Shown: positions 40,435 through 50,379 of the stretch, one piece after another
Numbering within the stretch: position 1 is the stretch's first letter
How the letters are laid out: every line of letters begins with the position of its first letter
From: Streptococcus sp. HF-1907
GTDB taxonomy: Bacteria; Bacillota; Bacilli; Lactobacillales; Streptococcaceae
Direction: 5' to 3'
DNA length: 64,000 nucleotides
NCBI RefSeq assembly: GCF_015594605.1
Contig: NZ_JADNQT010000002.1
Location: 62,001-126,000, forward strand
Made by a program: the position numbers and the translations under genes
Notes under the pieces: model-generated
The model's input: only the letters and a program-made list of their open reading frames with translations
What the model was told of the DNA's origin: nothing
Database searches by the model: none

Positions 40435-41286
40435 CTATTTGTCGTAAGTTGGTGAATAGTCTGAACCGAAATATTTCACATTGATTTTCTTAGAAGTCCC
40501 GTCTTCCACCACTTCTTTGAGGGCTTTATTGACATCTTTGACCAATTGCGTGTCATCTTTTCCAGCAACGAAGTAAGAGTAAGGTTCACCCATGAGGACA
40601 TCTGCCAAGTCTCCTGTCACATCTTTTCCGACCAAATCCATGTCATATTCTTTTTGGTAATACTCAAACATAGGCTTATCCATGAGAAGGAAGTCATATT
40701 TCCCACTCTCAACACCTTGCAATTGGGCTTTCAAGTCTTCAGCCGAGTAATTGAGAGTGATTTGTTTGTCAGAGTGTTCTTTGTTGTAAGCCTCAATGGC
40801 TGTTGAAGTATTGACACCGGTTGAACCGACTGTTGAATGACCTGCCAAATCATCCCATGAATTAACTGACTTAGCTAGCTTACTACCTTTTTTGAAGATT
40901 GCTACATAAGAATTTTTGAAAATTGGGTCCGTAAAGGCATAGTTAGCTTCACGCTCTGCATTTTTAGCGATATTATTAACACCAAGCTGGTAACGTCCTG
41001 ATGAGATTCCTGTAAAAATTGATGAGAATTCTGTTTTGACGATTTTTAACTTATACTGTGGCAGTTTCTTGAAAACAGCCTTTAAGAGTTCGATATTATG
41101 ACCTGTTAGTTTTCCCTTGCTATCAACATAGGTGAAGGGTTTTGGCTGACCTCCCGTTGCTGCTACAACCGTTTTGGTATCTTTGTTACTAGCTAGAACT
41201 GTTTGACTTTGACTAACCGTCACTAGTCCCACACTAGCGATCAATAAGCCAGCTGCCAAATATTTTTTCCATTTCTTTTCAGTCAT
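40435..41286 (-). CDS. Polar amino-acid ABC transporter substrate-binding protein
   Basis: 283 residues. SBP family 3: KPFTYVDSKGKLTGHNIELL, TGISSGRYQLGVNNIAKNAER, STVGSTGVNTSTAIEAYN, VESGKYDFLLMDKPMFEYY. The N-terminus (MTEKKWKKYLAAGLLIASVG) is a signal, but there is no lipobox Cys; the sequence around the cleavage site is TVLASNKD, so it may be released or poorly anchored. No permease or ATPase follows, so it must share them with another system. The promoter carries a 33-bp motif also found before the M20 amidohydrolase operon at 51566. The family includes cystine-binding proteins; that substrate is plausible but unproven. Confidence 0.85.
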   Translation of the reverse strand: MTEKKWKKYLAAGLLIASVGLVTVSQSQTVLASNKDTKTVVAATGGQPKPFTYVDSKGKLTGHNIELLKAVFKKLPQYKLKIVKTEFSSIFTGISSGRYQLGVNNIAKNAEREANYAFTDPIFKNSYVAIFKKGSKLAKSVNSWDDLAGHSTVGSTGVNTSTAIEAYNKEHSDKQITLNYSAEDLKAQLQGVESGKYDFLLMDKPMFEYYQKEYDMDLVGKDVTGDLADVLMGEPYSYFVAGKDDTQLVKDVNKALKEVVEDGTSKKINVKYFGSDYSPTYDK

Positions 41287-41344
41287 ATCTGCATTCCTCT
41301 AACTTTCGATTTCTAAAAATAACTTGTCTCCATCTTATCACCAT

Positions 41345-41377
41345 CAGAATTGTCTGCATAATCTATATTTTTTATGG
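41345..41377 (-). promoter_or_regulatory. Shared 33-bp operator, copy before the amino-acid binding protein
   Basis: Plus-strand sequence begins CAGAATTGTCTG and ends TTTTTTATGG, 26 of 33 bases identical and with no gap to the block at 51566..51598. The first 12 bases form an imperfect palindrome. A possible -10 (TAAGAT on the minus strand) follows at about 41336. It lies 59 bases upstream of the start codon. Probably a binding site of a common regulator. Confidence 0.6.
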
Positions 41378-41462
41378 ACGGGTATAAAAAAAACTAATAG
41401 CGAGCCCCCTAGCATTTCTCCCACTACTAGGTTAGTATAGTGGCATAGAAAAGGAGGCGCTC

Positions 41463-42856
41463 ATGTTAGATTGGAAAAGCCTATTAGAGCCTTATAAAAA
41501 GCCATTACTAGAAGATTTAGATGGATTGCTGAGGATACCATCTGTCAAGAATGTAGAAACTGTGTCCGACCAAGCCCCCTTTGGTCAAGGCATCGCTGAC
41601 ACCCTACAATATATGCTAGATTTGGGTGATAGAGATGGCTTCACCAGCAAAAACATCCAAGGCTACGCTGGCAGAATTAGCTTGGGACAAGGGACAGAAA
41701 GCTTAGTTATTCTAAGTCACTTGGATGTGGTCCCAGCAGACCCAACCAATGGGAAACCAAGCCCTTCGTTCCTGAAATCAAAGATGGCAAACTTATTGCT
41801 AGAGGTGCTCTTGATGACAAGGGACCGACTCTCATGGCCTACTATGCCGTCAAAATCCTAAACGATATCGGTGTCACATGGAACAAGGAAATTCAGCTCA
41901 TTTATGGAACAGATGAAGAAAATGATTGGGAAGGGGTTCGCTACTATTTTGAGCATGAAGCCATGCCGGACTACGGCATTGTCCCAGATGGTATTTTCCC
42001 AATGATATATGCTGAAAAAGGGGTGGCACAAATTGATTTAACCGGTCACTTTGATACCAAAGTACTCCAGTCCTTCCAAAGTGGGCAAGCTTATAATCAA
42101 GTGCCAGATTTGGCTACTGCTACCATCAACAATCAACAAGTCGTCACCACTGATTTTGAGGCATATTTGACACAACATCACTTGACAGGAAAGCTTACTA
42201 ATGACGGAAATCAACAAACCTTGACCCTCATTGGTAAGGCCGCTCATGGTTCAAGTCCTCAATCTGGTCTCAATGCCGCCACCTATCTAGCTGATTTTTT
42301 AAGCAAGCAAAAACTTGATAAGGTCAGCCATCAACTCTTAACATTTATCAAAGATAAACTTCACGATAATCAGGATGGCAAGAAGTTTGACCTTGACTTT
42401 CAGGATGAGGAACTTGGTGCAACAACGCTCAACCCTGCCATCTTCTCTTTTGTAAATGGTTTGCTAAGAATTGGCATTGATTTTAGATATCCCGCAGGTT
42501 TTGAATTTAGCAAGGCTCTCGCTCATTTGCAAGCAACAGCCAAGGATTTTGACTTGTCAGCGCAGCTTATTTCCTTAAAAGAACCCAGCCATACTGACCT
42601 TAATCACCCTTACACTAAAAAGTTGTTGGCTATCTATCGCAAGCATACTGGCGACAAGACGCCTGCGCTAGCTATTGGCGGTATCACTTATGGACGTGTC
42701 TTTAAACAAGGGGTTACTTTTGGATCTGCCTTTCTCGGCAAAAAAGCAACCCTCCATCAACCTAATGAATACATTGAACTAGAGGACCTTTTCAAGGCCT
42801 TAGAAATTTATCTGGATGCACTTTATCAGTTAGCCACTGAGGAAGGAAAGTCATAG
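41463..42856 (+). pseudogene. M20 dipeptidase (PepV-like), frameshifted
   Basis: Start ATG 41463 with SD AAAGGAGG. The N-terminal part has LVILSHLDVVPADPT with a zinc-ligand His. Near 41735-41750 one base appears to be missing: the sequence reads ACCAATGGGAAACC where ACC-CAA-TGG-GAA-ACC is expected. After this the other frame continues DGKLIARGALDDKGPTLMAYYAV and runs to the normal end (LHQPNEYIELEDLFKALEIY). Total about 465 codons, the usual PepV length. The zinc ligands are split over two frames, so the gene is inactive unless the shift is a sequencing error. Confidence 0.85.
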
Positions 42857-42949
42857 AAAAAAGCAAATCAAGACCTTAATTGATATACTCCCCCTATAGT
42901 GGACAGTGAAAAAACAAAATTTACTAAAAGCTACAAGGGGAGTTTTCGT

Positions 42950-43612
42950 ATGTCCAAAAGAAGTCCAAAATCAGTAGAAGAGAAATTAGAAGTTGTCCAC
43001 TTATTACTTAATCAAGAGCAGTCAGTTGGCCAACTTAGTAAACAGTATCAAGTCAGTAAACAAACCATCCAATCTTGAAAAATGAAGTATGAGAAGTCTG
43101 GCATTGACGGCTTAAGGGAATCTAGGACTTGGAAAAACTATTCGTCTGAGTTGAAACAACAAGCTGTTTTCGACTATCTTGATGGTAAAGGCTCTCTTAC
43201 TGATATTTGTCAAGAGTTTGATATCTCAAGCCATTCTGTTCTCCTAAAGTGGCTAAAACGGTATACTAGTGGTGAAGACTTAAAAACCACTAGTAAAGGA
43301 TACAGCCGTATGAAACAGGGACGCAAGACTACTTTTGAAGAACGCCTTGAGATTGTCAACTATACCATTGCTCATGAGAAGGACTACCAAGCTGCCATTG
43401 AGAAGTTTGGAGTCTCTTACCAGCAGGTCTATTCTTGGGTTCGTCAGTTTGAGAAAAATGGCTCACAGGGGCTTGTTGATAGGCGTGGGAAAGGGTTGGA
43501 CAGTAAGCCTAATCTCACTGAAGCTGAAGAGCTTCAACTTAAAATTAAGCAACAGGAAGCACGCAACCGTTATTTAGAAATGGAGGTGGGGCTCCTTGTA
43601 GTAGCTTGTTAG
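42950..43612 (+). pseudogene. IS3-family orfA (helix-turn-helix protein) with in-frame TGA
   Basis: Starts MSKRSPKSVEEKLEVVHLLL at 42950. TGA at 43076-43078 interrupts after KQTIQS, then MKYEKSGIDGLRESRTWKN continues in the same frame. Two HTH units (LTDICQEFDISSHSVLLKWL and AAIEKFGVSYQQVYSWVRQF) as in IS150-type orfA. The end is garbled (EVGLLVVAC). Confidence 0.85.
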
Positions 43613-43814
43613 CAATCACGTCGTCACTTCCGTTCCTAGTTTTTGGACAAGCCTTACAGGGATATTCGTATCTCGCTCTGCTTCGCACGACTATCGCCAA
43701 AAAGTTAGATGCCATTCAACGCCGAAACCGTCGGTAAGGTTAGGCAAGCACTTAGATAAGTTTCAGGCCATTAAAGACTATCAAGAAGAGCACCTAGACG
43801 CTTCCGTTTAGACT

Positions 43815-44618
43815 TTGTGCCAAATTCTCAAGGTCTCTCGGTCAGGTTACTACAAATGGCTCAACCAGAAGGAAACAGCTTCAGAGAAGGAAAATACCAA
43901 GCTTATGGAGACGATTAAAGAACTCCATAGATGTCACGGTGGCATTCTAGGCTACCGTCGCATGACGATTTTCATTAACCGTCAGCTTGACACCAATTAC
44001 AACAAGAAACGCATTCGTCGACTCATGAAAATATTAGGCATTAGCTCAGTCATTCGTCGGGTTAGGCAGTCTTGTACGAAAGCTGGTGCTAAATGTTACG
44101 AAGACAATAGTCTCAACCGTGACTTTACAGCTACAGCACCTAATCAAAAATGGTGTACAGACGTCACTTATCTTCAATACGGGTTAGGTGCTAAAGCTTA
44201 TCTTAGTGCGATTAAAGACTTGTACGATGGTTCTATTATCGCCTATGAAATTAGCCATAACAATGACAATCCGTTGGTTATGAAGACCATTAAGAAAGCT
44301 TTGGAGCTAAATCAAGGAGCTAAACCGCTGATTCACAGTGACCGTGGTAGTCAGTACACGTCAAAGGAATATCGTCAGATGACACGCCAAGCAGGATTAA
44401 CCTTATCTATGTCTCGTGTTGGAAAATGTATTGATAATGCGCCGATTGAGAGTTTTTGGGGACATTTCAAGACAGAGTCTTATCACCTCAAGAAATACAA
44501 GACTTACGATGAACTAGTCGCCGATATTGACCGTTACATTCACTTTTACAACACCCAACGCTATCAAACAAAATTAAACAACCTGACTCCTTTTGAATTC
44601 AGGAATCAGGCTGCTTAA
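43815..44618 (+). pseudogene. IS3-family orfB transposase, 5' end damaged
   Basis: 267 codons of the DDE transposase: HTH_21 region ILGYRRMTIFINRQL, catalytic Asp in KWCTDVTYLQY, second Asp in LIHSDRGSQYTS, Glu in APIESFWGHFKTE, end YQTKLNNLTPFEFR. The reading starts at TTG 43815 without SD, and TAG precedes it in frame; the segment 43613-43814 that should carry the N-terminus and frameshift window is scrambled. Confidence 0.85.
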
Positions 44619-44638
44619 TTGTTTTATTATTTGACTAT

Positions 44639-45154
44639 CTACTTGACAGGGAACTGTTCATAATCTTGTTTGGCTTTTTTTACGAGACCACTAAATAGTG
44701 CTTGATGAGGAGCTTGGTCAATGAGAAATTCTGGATGCCATTGAACAGCTACTAAGGGATAATCCAAGAGTTCTAATGCTTCAATCACACCATCTCTAGG
44801 GTCTCTGGCAGTCACTACTAGGCCCTGACCTAGTGTATCAATTGATTGATGGTGGACCGAATTAACAGCTGTACCTGACGGTATCAATTGTGCTAAATGA
44901 CTGTTTTCAGCCACATCAACCGTGTGATAGGTCCCTATGGGCATACCTTGTGAGTGATTAGGAATCTCCTGATTGAGGGTACCTCCGAGATAAACATTAA
45001 GCAATTGCATACCTCGGCAAACGGCTAGAATAGGTAGGCCTCCTGCAGCTTTAACGCCGTCTGCAAAATTAACAGATGATGATATATGAATGATAGGAGC
45101 ATCGTCTGCAATTGGTTTTTGGTTGGCTGAAATGCCAATAAGCGGTTTCGTCAT
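44639..45154 (-). CDS. Class I glutamine amidotransferase-like (peptidase C26), internally deleted
   Basis: 171 residues where the family (gamma-glutamyl-GABA/PuuD-type hydrolases) has ~230. N-terminus PLIGISANQKPI and AAGGLPIL run directly into AVCRGMQLLNVYLGG (nucleophile Cys), so ~60 residues between GGLPIL and the usual KPILAVCRG are missing in frame. The catalytic His/Glu AVQWHPEF is retained. The lost part includes the helix and TGGxD substrate loop, so activity is doubtful. Last gene of the ABC operon: starts 3 bases after the ATPase frame ends. Its stop lies in the IS3 terminal repeat, so the C-terminus may also have been altered. Confidence 0.75.
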   Translation of the reverse strand: MTKPLIGISANQKPIADDAPIIHISSSVNFADGVKAAGGLPILAVCRGMQLLNVYLGGTLNQEIPNHSQGMPIGTYHTVDVAENSHLAQLIPSGTAVNSVHHQSIDTLGQGLVVTARDPRDGVIEALELLDYPLVAVQWHPEFLIDQAPHQALFSGLVKKAKQDYEQFPVK

Positions 45155-45156
45155 TC

Positions 45157-46053
45157 TTACTCCTTATCTACTCGAACAAAATGATCTACCCCAAATTCTT
45201 GCCACTCAAAGTTTTCAGACAGCTGAAATTCCTCAATATCACTAGTAACAGCTAAAAGTTTTTCACGCGCCAATTTGGGATTTAATTTTGGTTTTGCATT
45301 TAGCAAATATTGCGTGTAGGCATGTTGGGGATGGTCAAAAAGATGCTCTGCCGGTGCAATTTCAACTAACTAACCACGATAAAGCACCGCTATTCTATCA
45401 GAAATATGTCGGACCACAGACAAATCATGTGAAATAAAAAGGTAAGATAAGTTTAGATTGGCTTGTAAATCTTTCAACAAACGCAGAATTTGAGCCTGGA
45501 TGGACACGTCCAGAGCAGAAGTCGGCTCATCACAAACCACAAACTCCGGTTGGTTGATGACTGCTCGTGCAATTCCAATCCGCTGGCGCTGCCCTCCTGA
45601 AAATTCCTTCGGAAGTTTGTTAACAGCATCACCCGTAATTCCAACTGAGTGTAGCATATCTAAGGCCTTCTGTCTAGCCTGATCTTTTGGTAAGTCAATC
45701 AAGGGTTCCCGGACAATTTCTAGCGCTGTCATCCGAGGATTGAGAGCTGAGTAAGGATCTTGAAAAATAAGCTGGAGCTGACGCGACATTTGCCGACGAT
45801 CTTTTGGTTTAAGTCCGTGTACGGCTTGCCCTTTAAAAGACACCTCGCCATCAGAATGATTTTCCAAGCCCAAAATAATACGTCCCAGAGTTGTCTTTCC
45901 AGAACCTGACTCGCCCACCAAACCAAGCGTTTCCCCCTTGCGAACTTGTAGGCTAACCTGATCCAGTGCTTTGACCGTTACATCCTTTCCTTGACGCTTC
46001 CCATTATGGAAAATCTTAGAGACATTGTGTAACTCGATAATATTTTCTACCAT
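45157..46053 (-). pseudogene. OppF/DppF-like ABC ATPase with in-frame amber codon
   Basis: 298 codons in one frame from ATG 46053. Walker A GLVGESGSGKTTLG, signature LPKEFSGGQRQRIGIARAV, Walker B FVVCDEPTSALD, H-loop FISHDLSVV, then IAVLYRG and TAG (45372..45370). The frame continues LVEIAPAEHLFDHPQHAYTQ (the C-terminal oligopeptide/dipeptide domain) and ends at 45157. The stop is where a Gln (YRGQLVE) is expected, i.e. CAG to TAG. The truncated protein keeps the whole nucleotide-binding domain, so partial function is conceivable. Confidence 0.88.
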
Positions 46054-46054
46054 A

Positions 46055-46918
46055 CTATTCCTCCACTAAGTAACGATGGCTATCGATGACAGATTGATAA
46101 GTATCGGAGAGGACAAATTCCTCCTTCTCTCCTAAAGTATCAATCAAATCCAAGTCTGCTGCAGCAAGTAATTGTTTGGTATAAGCATGCTGAGGATTGC
46201 CAAAAATGTCATCCACGGTTCCCTCTTCGACAATTTGTCCTTGATACATGACCTTAACCAAGTCACACATACCTGCAATAACGCCAAAATCATGGCTGAC
46301 GAGAACAATGGATAAACCAGTCTCAGCTTGCAACTGTTTCAGCAAACTCAAAATTTGTGCCTGAATGGTCACATCTAGAGCGGTTGTCGGCTCATCAGCA
46401 ATAAGAAGTTCTGGCTTTGCTAAGAGCGCCATAGCAATCATTATCCTTTGACGCATACCGCCTGATAACTCAAAAGGATACTGATTGAGTCGTTTTTCAG
46501 GCTCTGGAATCCCCACCTGCGTCAAGACTTTTACTGCTAATTGCTCGGCATCCTGGTCTGAAATTTCCTCGTCATTTCGAAAAATGACTTCTGCCAAATG
46601 GTAGCCTATCTTACGAAGGGGATTTAAAGAAGTCATAGGATCTTGAAAAATCATAGCAATGGGAAGGTCGCTAGGATTGTCAACAGGTTTGCCTTCAAAT
46701 AGAAATTGACCGAACTGACTATGGAGATTGTCAGGCAACAAGCCCATGCTAGCCTTCATAGTCAAACTCTTGCCCGAGCCAGATTCACCAATGATACCAA
46801 CAACTTGACCTTTAGGAATCGTCAAATCAATCCCTTTGACAAGCGGTGTGGCAAGTTTTTCTCTCTTAGCTTGTCGATTTACGACTAGATTTTTAATGCT
46901 AACGATTACTTCTGTCAT
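46055..46918 (-). CDS. OppD/DppD-like ABC transporter ATPase
   Basis: 287 residues from ATG 46918 (MTEVIVSIKNLVVNRQAK), SD GGGAGGG. Walker A GIIGESGSGKSL, signature FELSGGMRQRIMIAMAL, Walker B LLIADEPTTALD, H-loop VLVSHDFGV, and the C-terminal oligo_HPY tail NPQHAYTKQLL. Partner of the OppF-like relic; intact. Confidence 0.92.
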   Translation of the reverse strand: MTEVIVSIKNLVVNRQAKREKLATPLVKGIDLTIPKGQVVGIIGESGSGKSLTMKASMGLLPDNLHSQFGQFLFEGKPVDNPSDLPIAMIFQDPMTSLNPLRKIGYHLAEVIFRNDEEISDQDAEQLAVKVLTQVGIPEPEKRLNQYPFELSGGMRQRIMIAMALLAKPELLIADEPTTALDVTIQAQILSLLKQLQAETGLSIVLVSHDFGVIAGMCDLVKVMYQGQIVEEGTVDDIFGNPQHAYTKQLLAAADLDLIDTLGEKEEFVLSDTYQSVIDSHRYLVEE

Positions 46919-46919
46919 A

Positions 46920-47752
46920 CTAGCCCTCCCTTTGAATATAGGATTTAAATGCTTCACTAAGATTATTGATGGAATAAATGGTCAACAAGACAAAGAGCCC
47001 TGGTATGATTGCCATGTAAGGTGCCTTTTGAAGACTGCTCTGCGCATTTTGCAAAAGACTCCCCCAAGAAGACATGGGTTGCTGAATCCCCATTCCAAGA
47101 AAGGATAGAGCTGACTCTGTCATGATAGCACCAGAAATGCTATTGGTCGCAGCCACAATCAAGATTGGCAGAATATTTGGAATGATATGGCGCCAAATGA
47201 TTTTCCAGCGCGATTCACCGATAAACTCACTGTAAACGACATAATCACGATTCTTAACAGACAATGTCTCTGCTCGAATCAAGCGTGAAATGCCCATCCA
47301 TGAAAAGCCACCAATCACGATAATGATGGTCATTAAACCAGGACGAAGAAAGACACTAAGCACAATAACCAAAACCAACCAAGGGATTGAAGATAGGATT
47401 TCAACTAAGCGCATGAGGATATTGTCCACCCAGCCACCAAAGTAGCCAGAGACTACACCAACCAAGGTTCCGATAAAAGTCGACGCCAACATGGCTGAAA
47501 ACCCAACGATCAGCGACACACGTCCACCATAAATAACACGACTTAGTCCCTACCAAGCTCGTCCGTCCCAAACCAGTGCTCAAGACTCGGTCCCTGCCAC
47601 ATGGCTTTTGTATTGGTTGCTGTCGGACTATAAGGAAAAAGCGGTGCTAGGAGCGAAATCAAAATGAGTACGACCAAAAAAATTAAGGAAAAACGGTAAA
47701 GAGGAGATTCTTGAATGGTTTTCCAAAAACGATGTTGCTTATTCTTTTTCAT
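46920..47752 (-). pseudogene. OppC/DppC-like permease, frameshifted
   Basis: Two frames: 47752..47543 carries the N-terminal TM and FGTDELGRD. The rest (from about 47545, LSRVIYGGRVSLIVGFSAML to the end) is in another frame and includes the permease EAA loop region SRLIRAETLSVKNRDYV. About four bases are missing between GRD and LSR. The product would stop after the first TM. Normal total length (~277 residues). Confidence 0.88.
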
Positions 47753-48711
47753 GCTACTTCACCTACCTTTCTAATACGCGGATCAACGATTGAATACAAA
47801 ATATCTGACAAAAGATTTCCCAAGATAACCAAGGTTGATGAAATCAAAAGCACCGCCATGATAATAGGATAATCGAGATTATTAGTAGCACTTGTTAAAT
47901 AGGTTCCAATTCCTGGCCAGCCAAAGATATTTTCCGTAATGATGGCACCAGTCACAAACATTGGCAGTGCTTGTCCGATACGTGTTACAATCGGAATCCA
48001 GATATTTCTAAGAACATGGCGCGTGAAGATTTCTGATTGACTGGCATGAAAGGCACGTTGAACAGTGACATAGTCTTCTGACACCTGCTCCATAGCTGCT
48101 GCTCGAATATAGCGAAGCAATTCTGGAAAATAGGCAATAATCAAAGTCAAGTAAGGCATAACAAAGTGACTTGCCAAATCACCAAAAGACCCATTATCTC
48201 CTGTCGAATACATGCCAATAATCGGCAACCAATTCAACTTATAACCTAAGAGGTAAATCAAGAGCATCCCAAACCAAAAGGTTGGTGTTCCCATTCCAAT
48301 TGAGGCAATAGCATTAATGATTTTATCAGTCAACTCACCTTTATGCGAAGCTGCCAATAGGCCGAGAATACTCGCTAAAAGTAAGGCCGTCACATAAGCT
48401 GGCACCACAATAATCAAAGTGTGCGGTAATTTTGTCGCCAAATCTGATGAAATACTTGACTGTGTGATGAGCGACTTGCCAAAATCACCATGAATAATAT
48501 TAAGCAACCAATGCCAATACTGTAATAAAAATGGGTCGTTCAAGCCGTTCTTAACACGAAGAGCATCAATTTGCTCTTGGGTCATATTTGGGGTCGTTAA
48601 TGTGTCCACTACGTCAAATGGTGCCAATTGAATCAATGAAAATACGATAAATGAAATTACTAGTAATAAAGGGATGGCTTGTAGCAACCTCTTAGCAATA
48701 TATTTCCACAT
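47749..48711 (-). CDS. OppB/DppB-like ABC permease
   Basis: 320 residues from ATG 48711 (MWKYIAKRLLQAIPLLLV), SD AGGAGAG. Six TM; family-typical FSLIQLAPFDVVDTL, EAA region EDYVTVQRAFHAS, and C-terminal DILYSIVDPRIR. Four-base overlap with the OppC relic. Intact. Confidence 0.92.
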   Translation of the reverse strand: MWKYIAKRLLQAIPLLLVISFIVFSLIQLAPFDVVDTLTTPNMTQEQIDALRVKNGLNDPFLLQYWHWLLNIIHGDFGKSLITQSSISSDLATKLPHTLIIVVPAYVTALLLASILGLLAASHKGELTDKIINAIASIGMGTPTFWFGMLLIYLLGYKLNWLPIIGMYSTGDNGSFGDLASHFVMPYLTLIIAYFPELLRYIRAAAMEQVSEDYVTVQRAFHASQSEIFTRHVLRNIWIPIVTRIGQALPMFVTGAIITENIFGWPGIGTYLTSATNNLDYPIIMAVLLISSTLVILGNLLSDILYSIVDPRIRKVGEVA

Positions 48712-48750
48712 AGTCACTCTCCTATCTAATGATGACAAATGACAAAGAGA

Positions 48751-48770
48751 CTCAGGCAAGTCTGCCTAAG
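48751..48770. terminator. Hairpin between binding-protein and permease genes
   Basis: CTCAGGCA-AGTC-TGCCTAAG stem lies just after the binding-protein stop. No T-tract, so more likely a processing or attenuating hairpin that would leave the binding protein in excess. Confidence 0.45.
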
Positions 48771-48783
48771 CCCCTCAATCATC

Positions 48784-50370
48784 TTATTTTGAAGATACAG
48801 CTACTTTTGCCCAGTCTCCGATAGTGTAAATTGGGTAAAGGTTCTTCGTTTGAATACCTGAAATGCGACTGTTGACTGCTAATAGCCCATTATCTGATGA
48901 AATTGGGTAGATAACAGCTTGGTCTGCAAGTGATTTTTGGAGGTCATTGTATACTGACTTACGGTCAGATGAATCAAGTGTTTTGGCTCCTTTAGTAAAG
49001 AGGTTATCGATATTAGAATCAGCCAACTTAAAGTAGTTAGAGGCTCCTCCTGTTTGGAATAAACGTTTGTAAGTATCTGGGTCGTTCCCCATGCTGTAAG
49101 AACGAAGGAAAAGTGGGTATTTGGTTGTGCCATCCTTCTTCAATTCTGCTAGAATTGTATCGCCATCGCTACCAGCAAGCGTTACTGTGATACCAACTTC
49201 TTTCAATTCTTCTTGAATAATCGCAGCTTCTTTAGTGAAGATAGTATTGGTAGAACTATAAGCCATAGTGAATGACAGATTTTCAGCACCAGCTTCCTTC
49301 AACAATTCTTTAGCTTTTTTAACATTTTGTTTGTAGGCAGGTGTTTCTTTGTTAAAGTAAGCATTGTCAGTTGGTAAGAATGATATTGCCGTTTGATAGA
49401 AGGACTTAGAAGTGAAGACCCCTTCGTTGATATCAGAACGATTGAGAGCATAGAAAATAGCTTGACGAACACGACTATCTTTGATGGGCTCTGAGTTAAT
49501 TCCGAGGTAGTTAATACCACCTGCTGAGTATGTTTTTGTTGAAACACCACTTGATTTCAAATCAGAAACTGCATTTGAGTCCACTGAAGCTAGGTCAACT
49601 TCACCTTTTTGAAGGGCAACCTTAAGTGTGTCGGCATTTTCAATAATGCGAACGTTGATTTTCTTAGTCTTCACTTTACCACCGTAGTAGTATTTATTAG
49701 CAGTTAAAGTAAGAGATGAGCCTGACGTAAACTGTTTCAAAACATATGGTCCTGTACCAACTGTAGGGTAGGCACCGAGGTCGTTAACAGAAAAGTCTGA
49801 CGTGTTTTTGTAGACATGTTCTGGAATGATATAAGTTTCGTTGGTCAAGTTATTAACTGCAGCTGCGCTAGCTGTTGGGAGATTAAATTTAACCTCATAA
49901 TCACCAACTTTTTCAACAGTTACAGGTTGGTCACCAATCCAAAGGCTTTCGTACTTACCATTTTCTTTTTTAGCTTTTTGAGTGTAGGTAAAGACAACAT
50001 CATCAGCGGTGAAATCTTCGCCATCTGACCATTTGATATCTTTTTTCAACTTAACATCGATAGACTTGCCATCTTCTGATTGTTTGATACTCTTTGCCAA
50101 TTCGTAAGTGACTGTCCCGTCATTATTGGTACGAGCAAGGGGTGAGTAAATCATGTTGATTGCTTTCAACCCCCACAAATCATTTGAATTGATAGGATTT
50201 AAGGAAACAGGGTCACCGCCAAAGGCATAAGTTAAACTTGATGACGAGCTGGTTGACTTCTTCTCTGTTTTCTTAGACTTGTTGAAACCAAATACTGCTG
50301 CAACGACTGCGATAATAGCAAGAACCGCAACCAGTGCAAACCATTTTCCATTATTCGACTTTCTTTTCAT
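48784..50370 (-). CDS. Family 5 (oligopeptide/nickel-type) substrate-binding protein
   Basis: 528 residues. N-terminal MKRKSNNGKWFALVAVLAII hydrophobic anchor without lipobox Cys, then a Lys/Ser-rich linker. SBP_bac_5 motifs: PVSLNPINSNDLWGLKAI, WSDGEDFTADDVVFTY, VGTGPYVLKQF, DSRVRQAIFYALNRSDI. It binds a peptide-like or related solute and feeds the OppBCDF-like genes downstream. The M20 amidohydrolase gene directly upstream suggests that the solute is an N-acylated amino acid or peptide. Anchoring by an uncleaved TM instead of lipidation is unusual. Confidence 0.9.
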   Translation of the reverse strand: MKRKSNNGKWFALVAVLAIIAVVAAVFGFNKSKKTEKKSTSSSSSLTYAFGGDPVSLNPINSNDLWGLKAINMIYSPLARTNNDGTVTYELAKSIKQSEDGKSIDVKLKKDIKWSDGEDFTADDVVFTYTQKAKKENGKYESLWIGDQPVTVEKVGDYEVKFNLPTASAAAVNNLTNETYIIPEHVYKNTSDFSVNDLGAYPTVGTGPYVLKQFTSGSSLTLTANKYYYGGKVKTKKINVRIIENADTLKVALQKGEVDLASVDSNAVSDLKSSGVSTKTYSAGGINYLGINSEPIKDSRVRQAIFYALNRSDINEGVFTSKSFYQTAISFLPTDNAYFNKETPAYKQNVKKAKELLKEAGAENLSFTMAYSSTNTIFTKEAAIIQEELKEVGITVTLAGSDGDTILAELKKDGTTKYPLFLRSYSMGNDPDTYKRLFQTGGASNYFKLADSNIDNLFTKGAKTLDSSDRKSVYNDLQKSLADQAVIYPISSDNGLLAVNSRISGIQTKNLYPIYTIGDWAKVAVSSK

Positions 50371-50379
50371 ACATAACCT

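Larger units (their letters stand above)
42898..44643 (+). mobile_element. IS3-family (IS150 group) insertion sequence, degenerate
   Basis: About 1.75 kb with orfA and orfB of IS150 type. Imperfect terminal repeats: AGTGGACAGTGAAA at the left and AGTAGATAGTCAAA read inward at the right (11 of 14). The right end forms the stop codon of the C26 amidotransferase gene, so it sits exactly at that gene's 3' end. Both ORFs are damaged. Confidence 0.8.
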
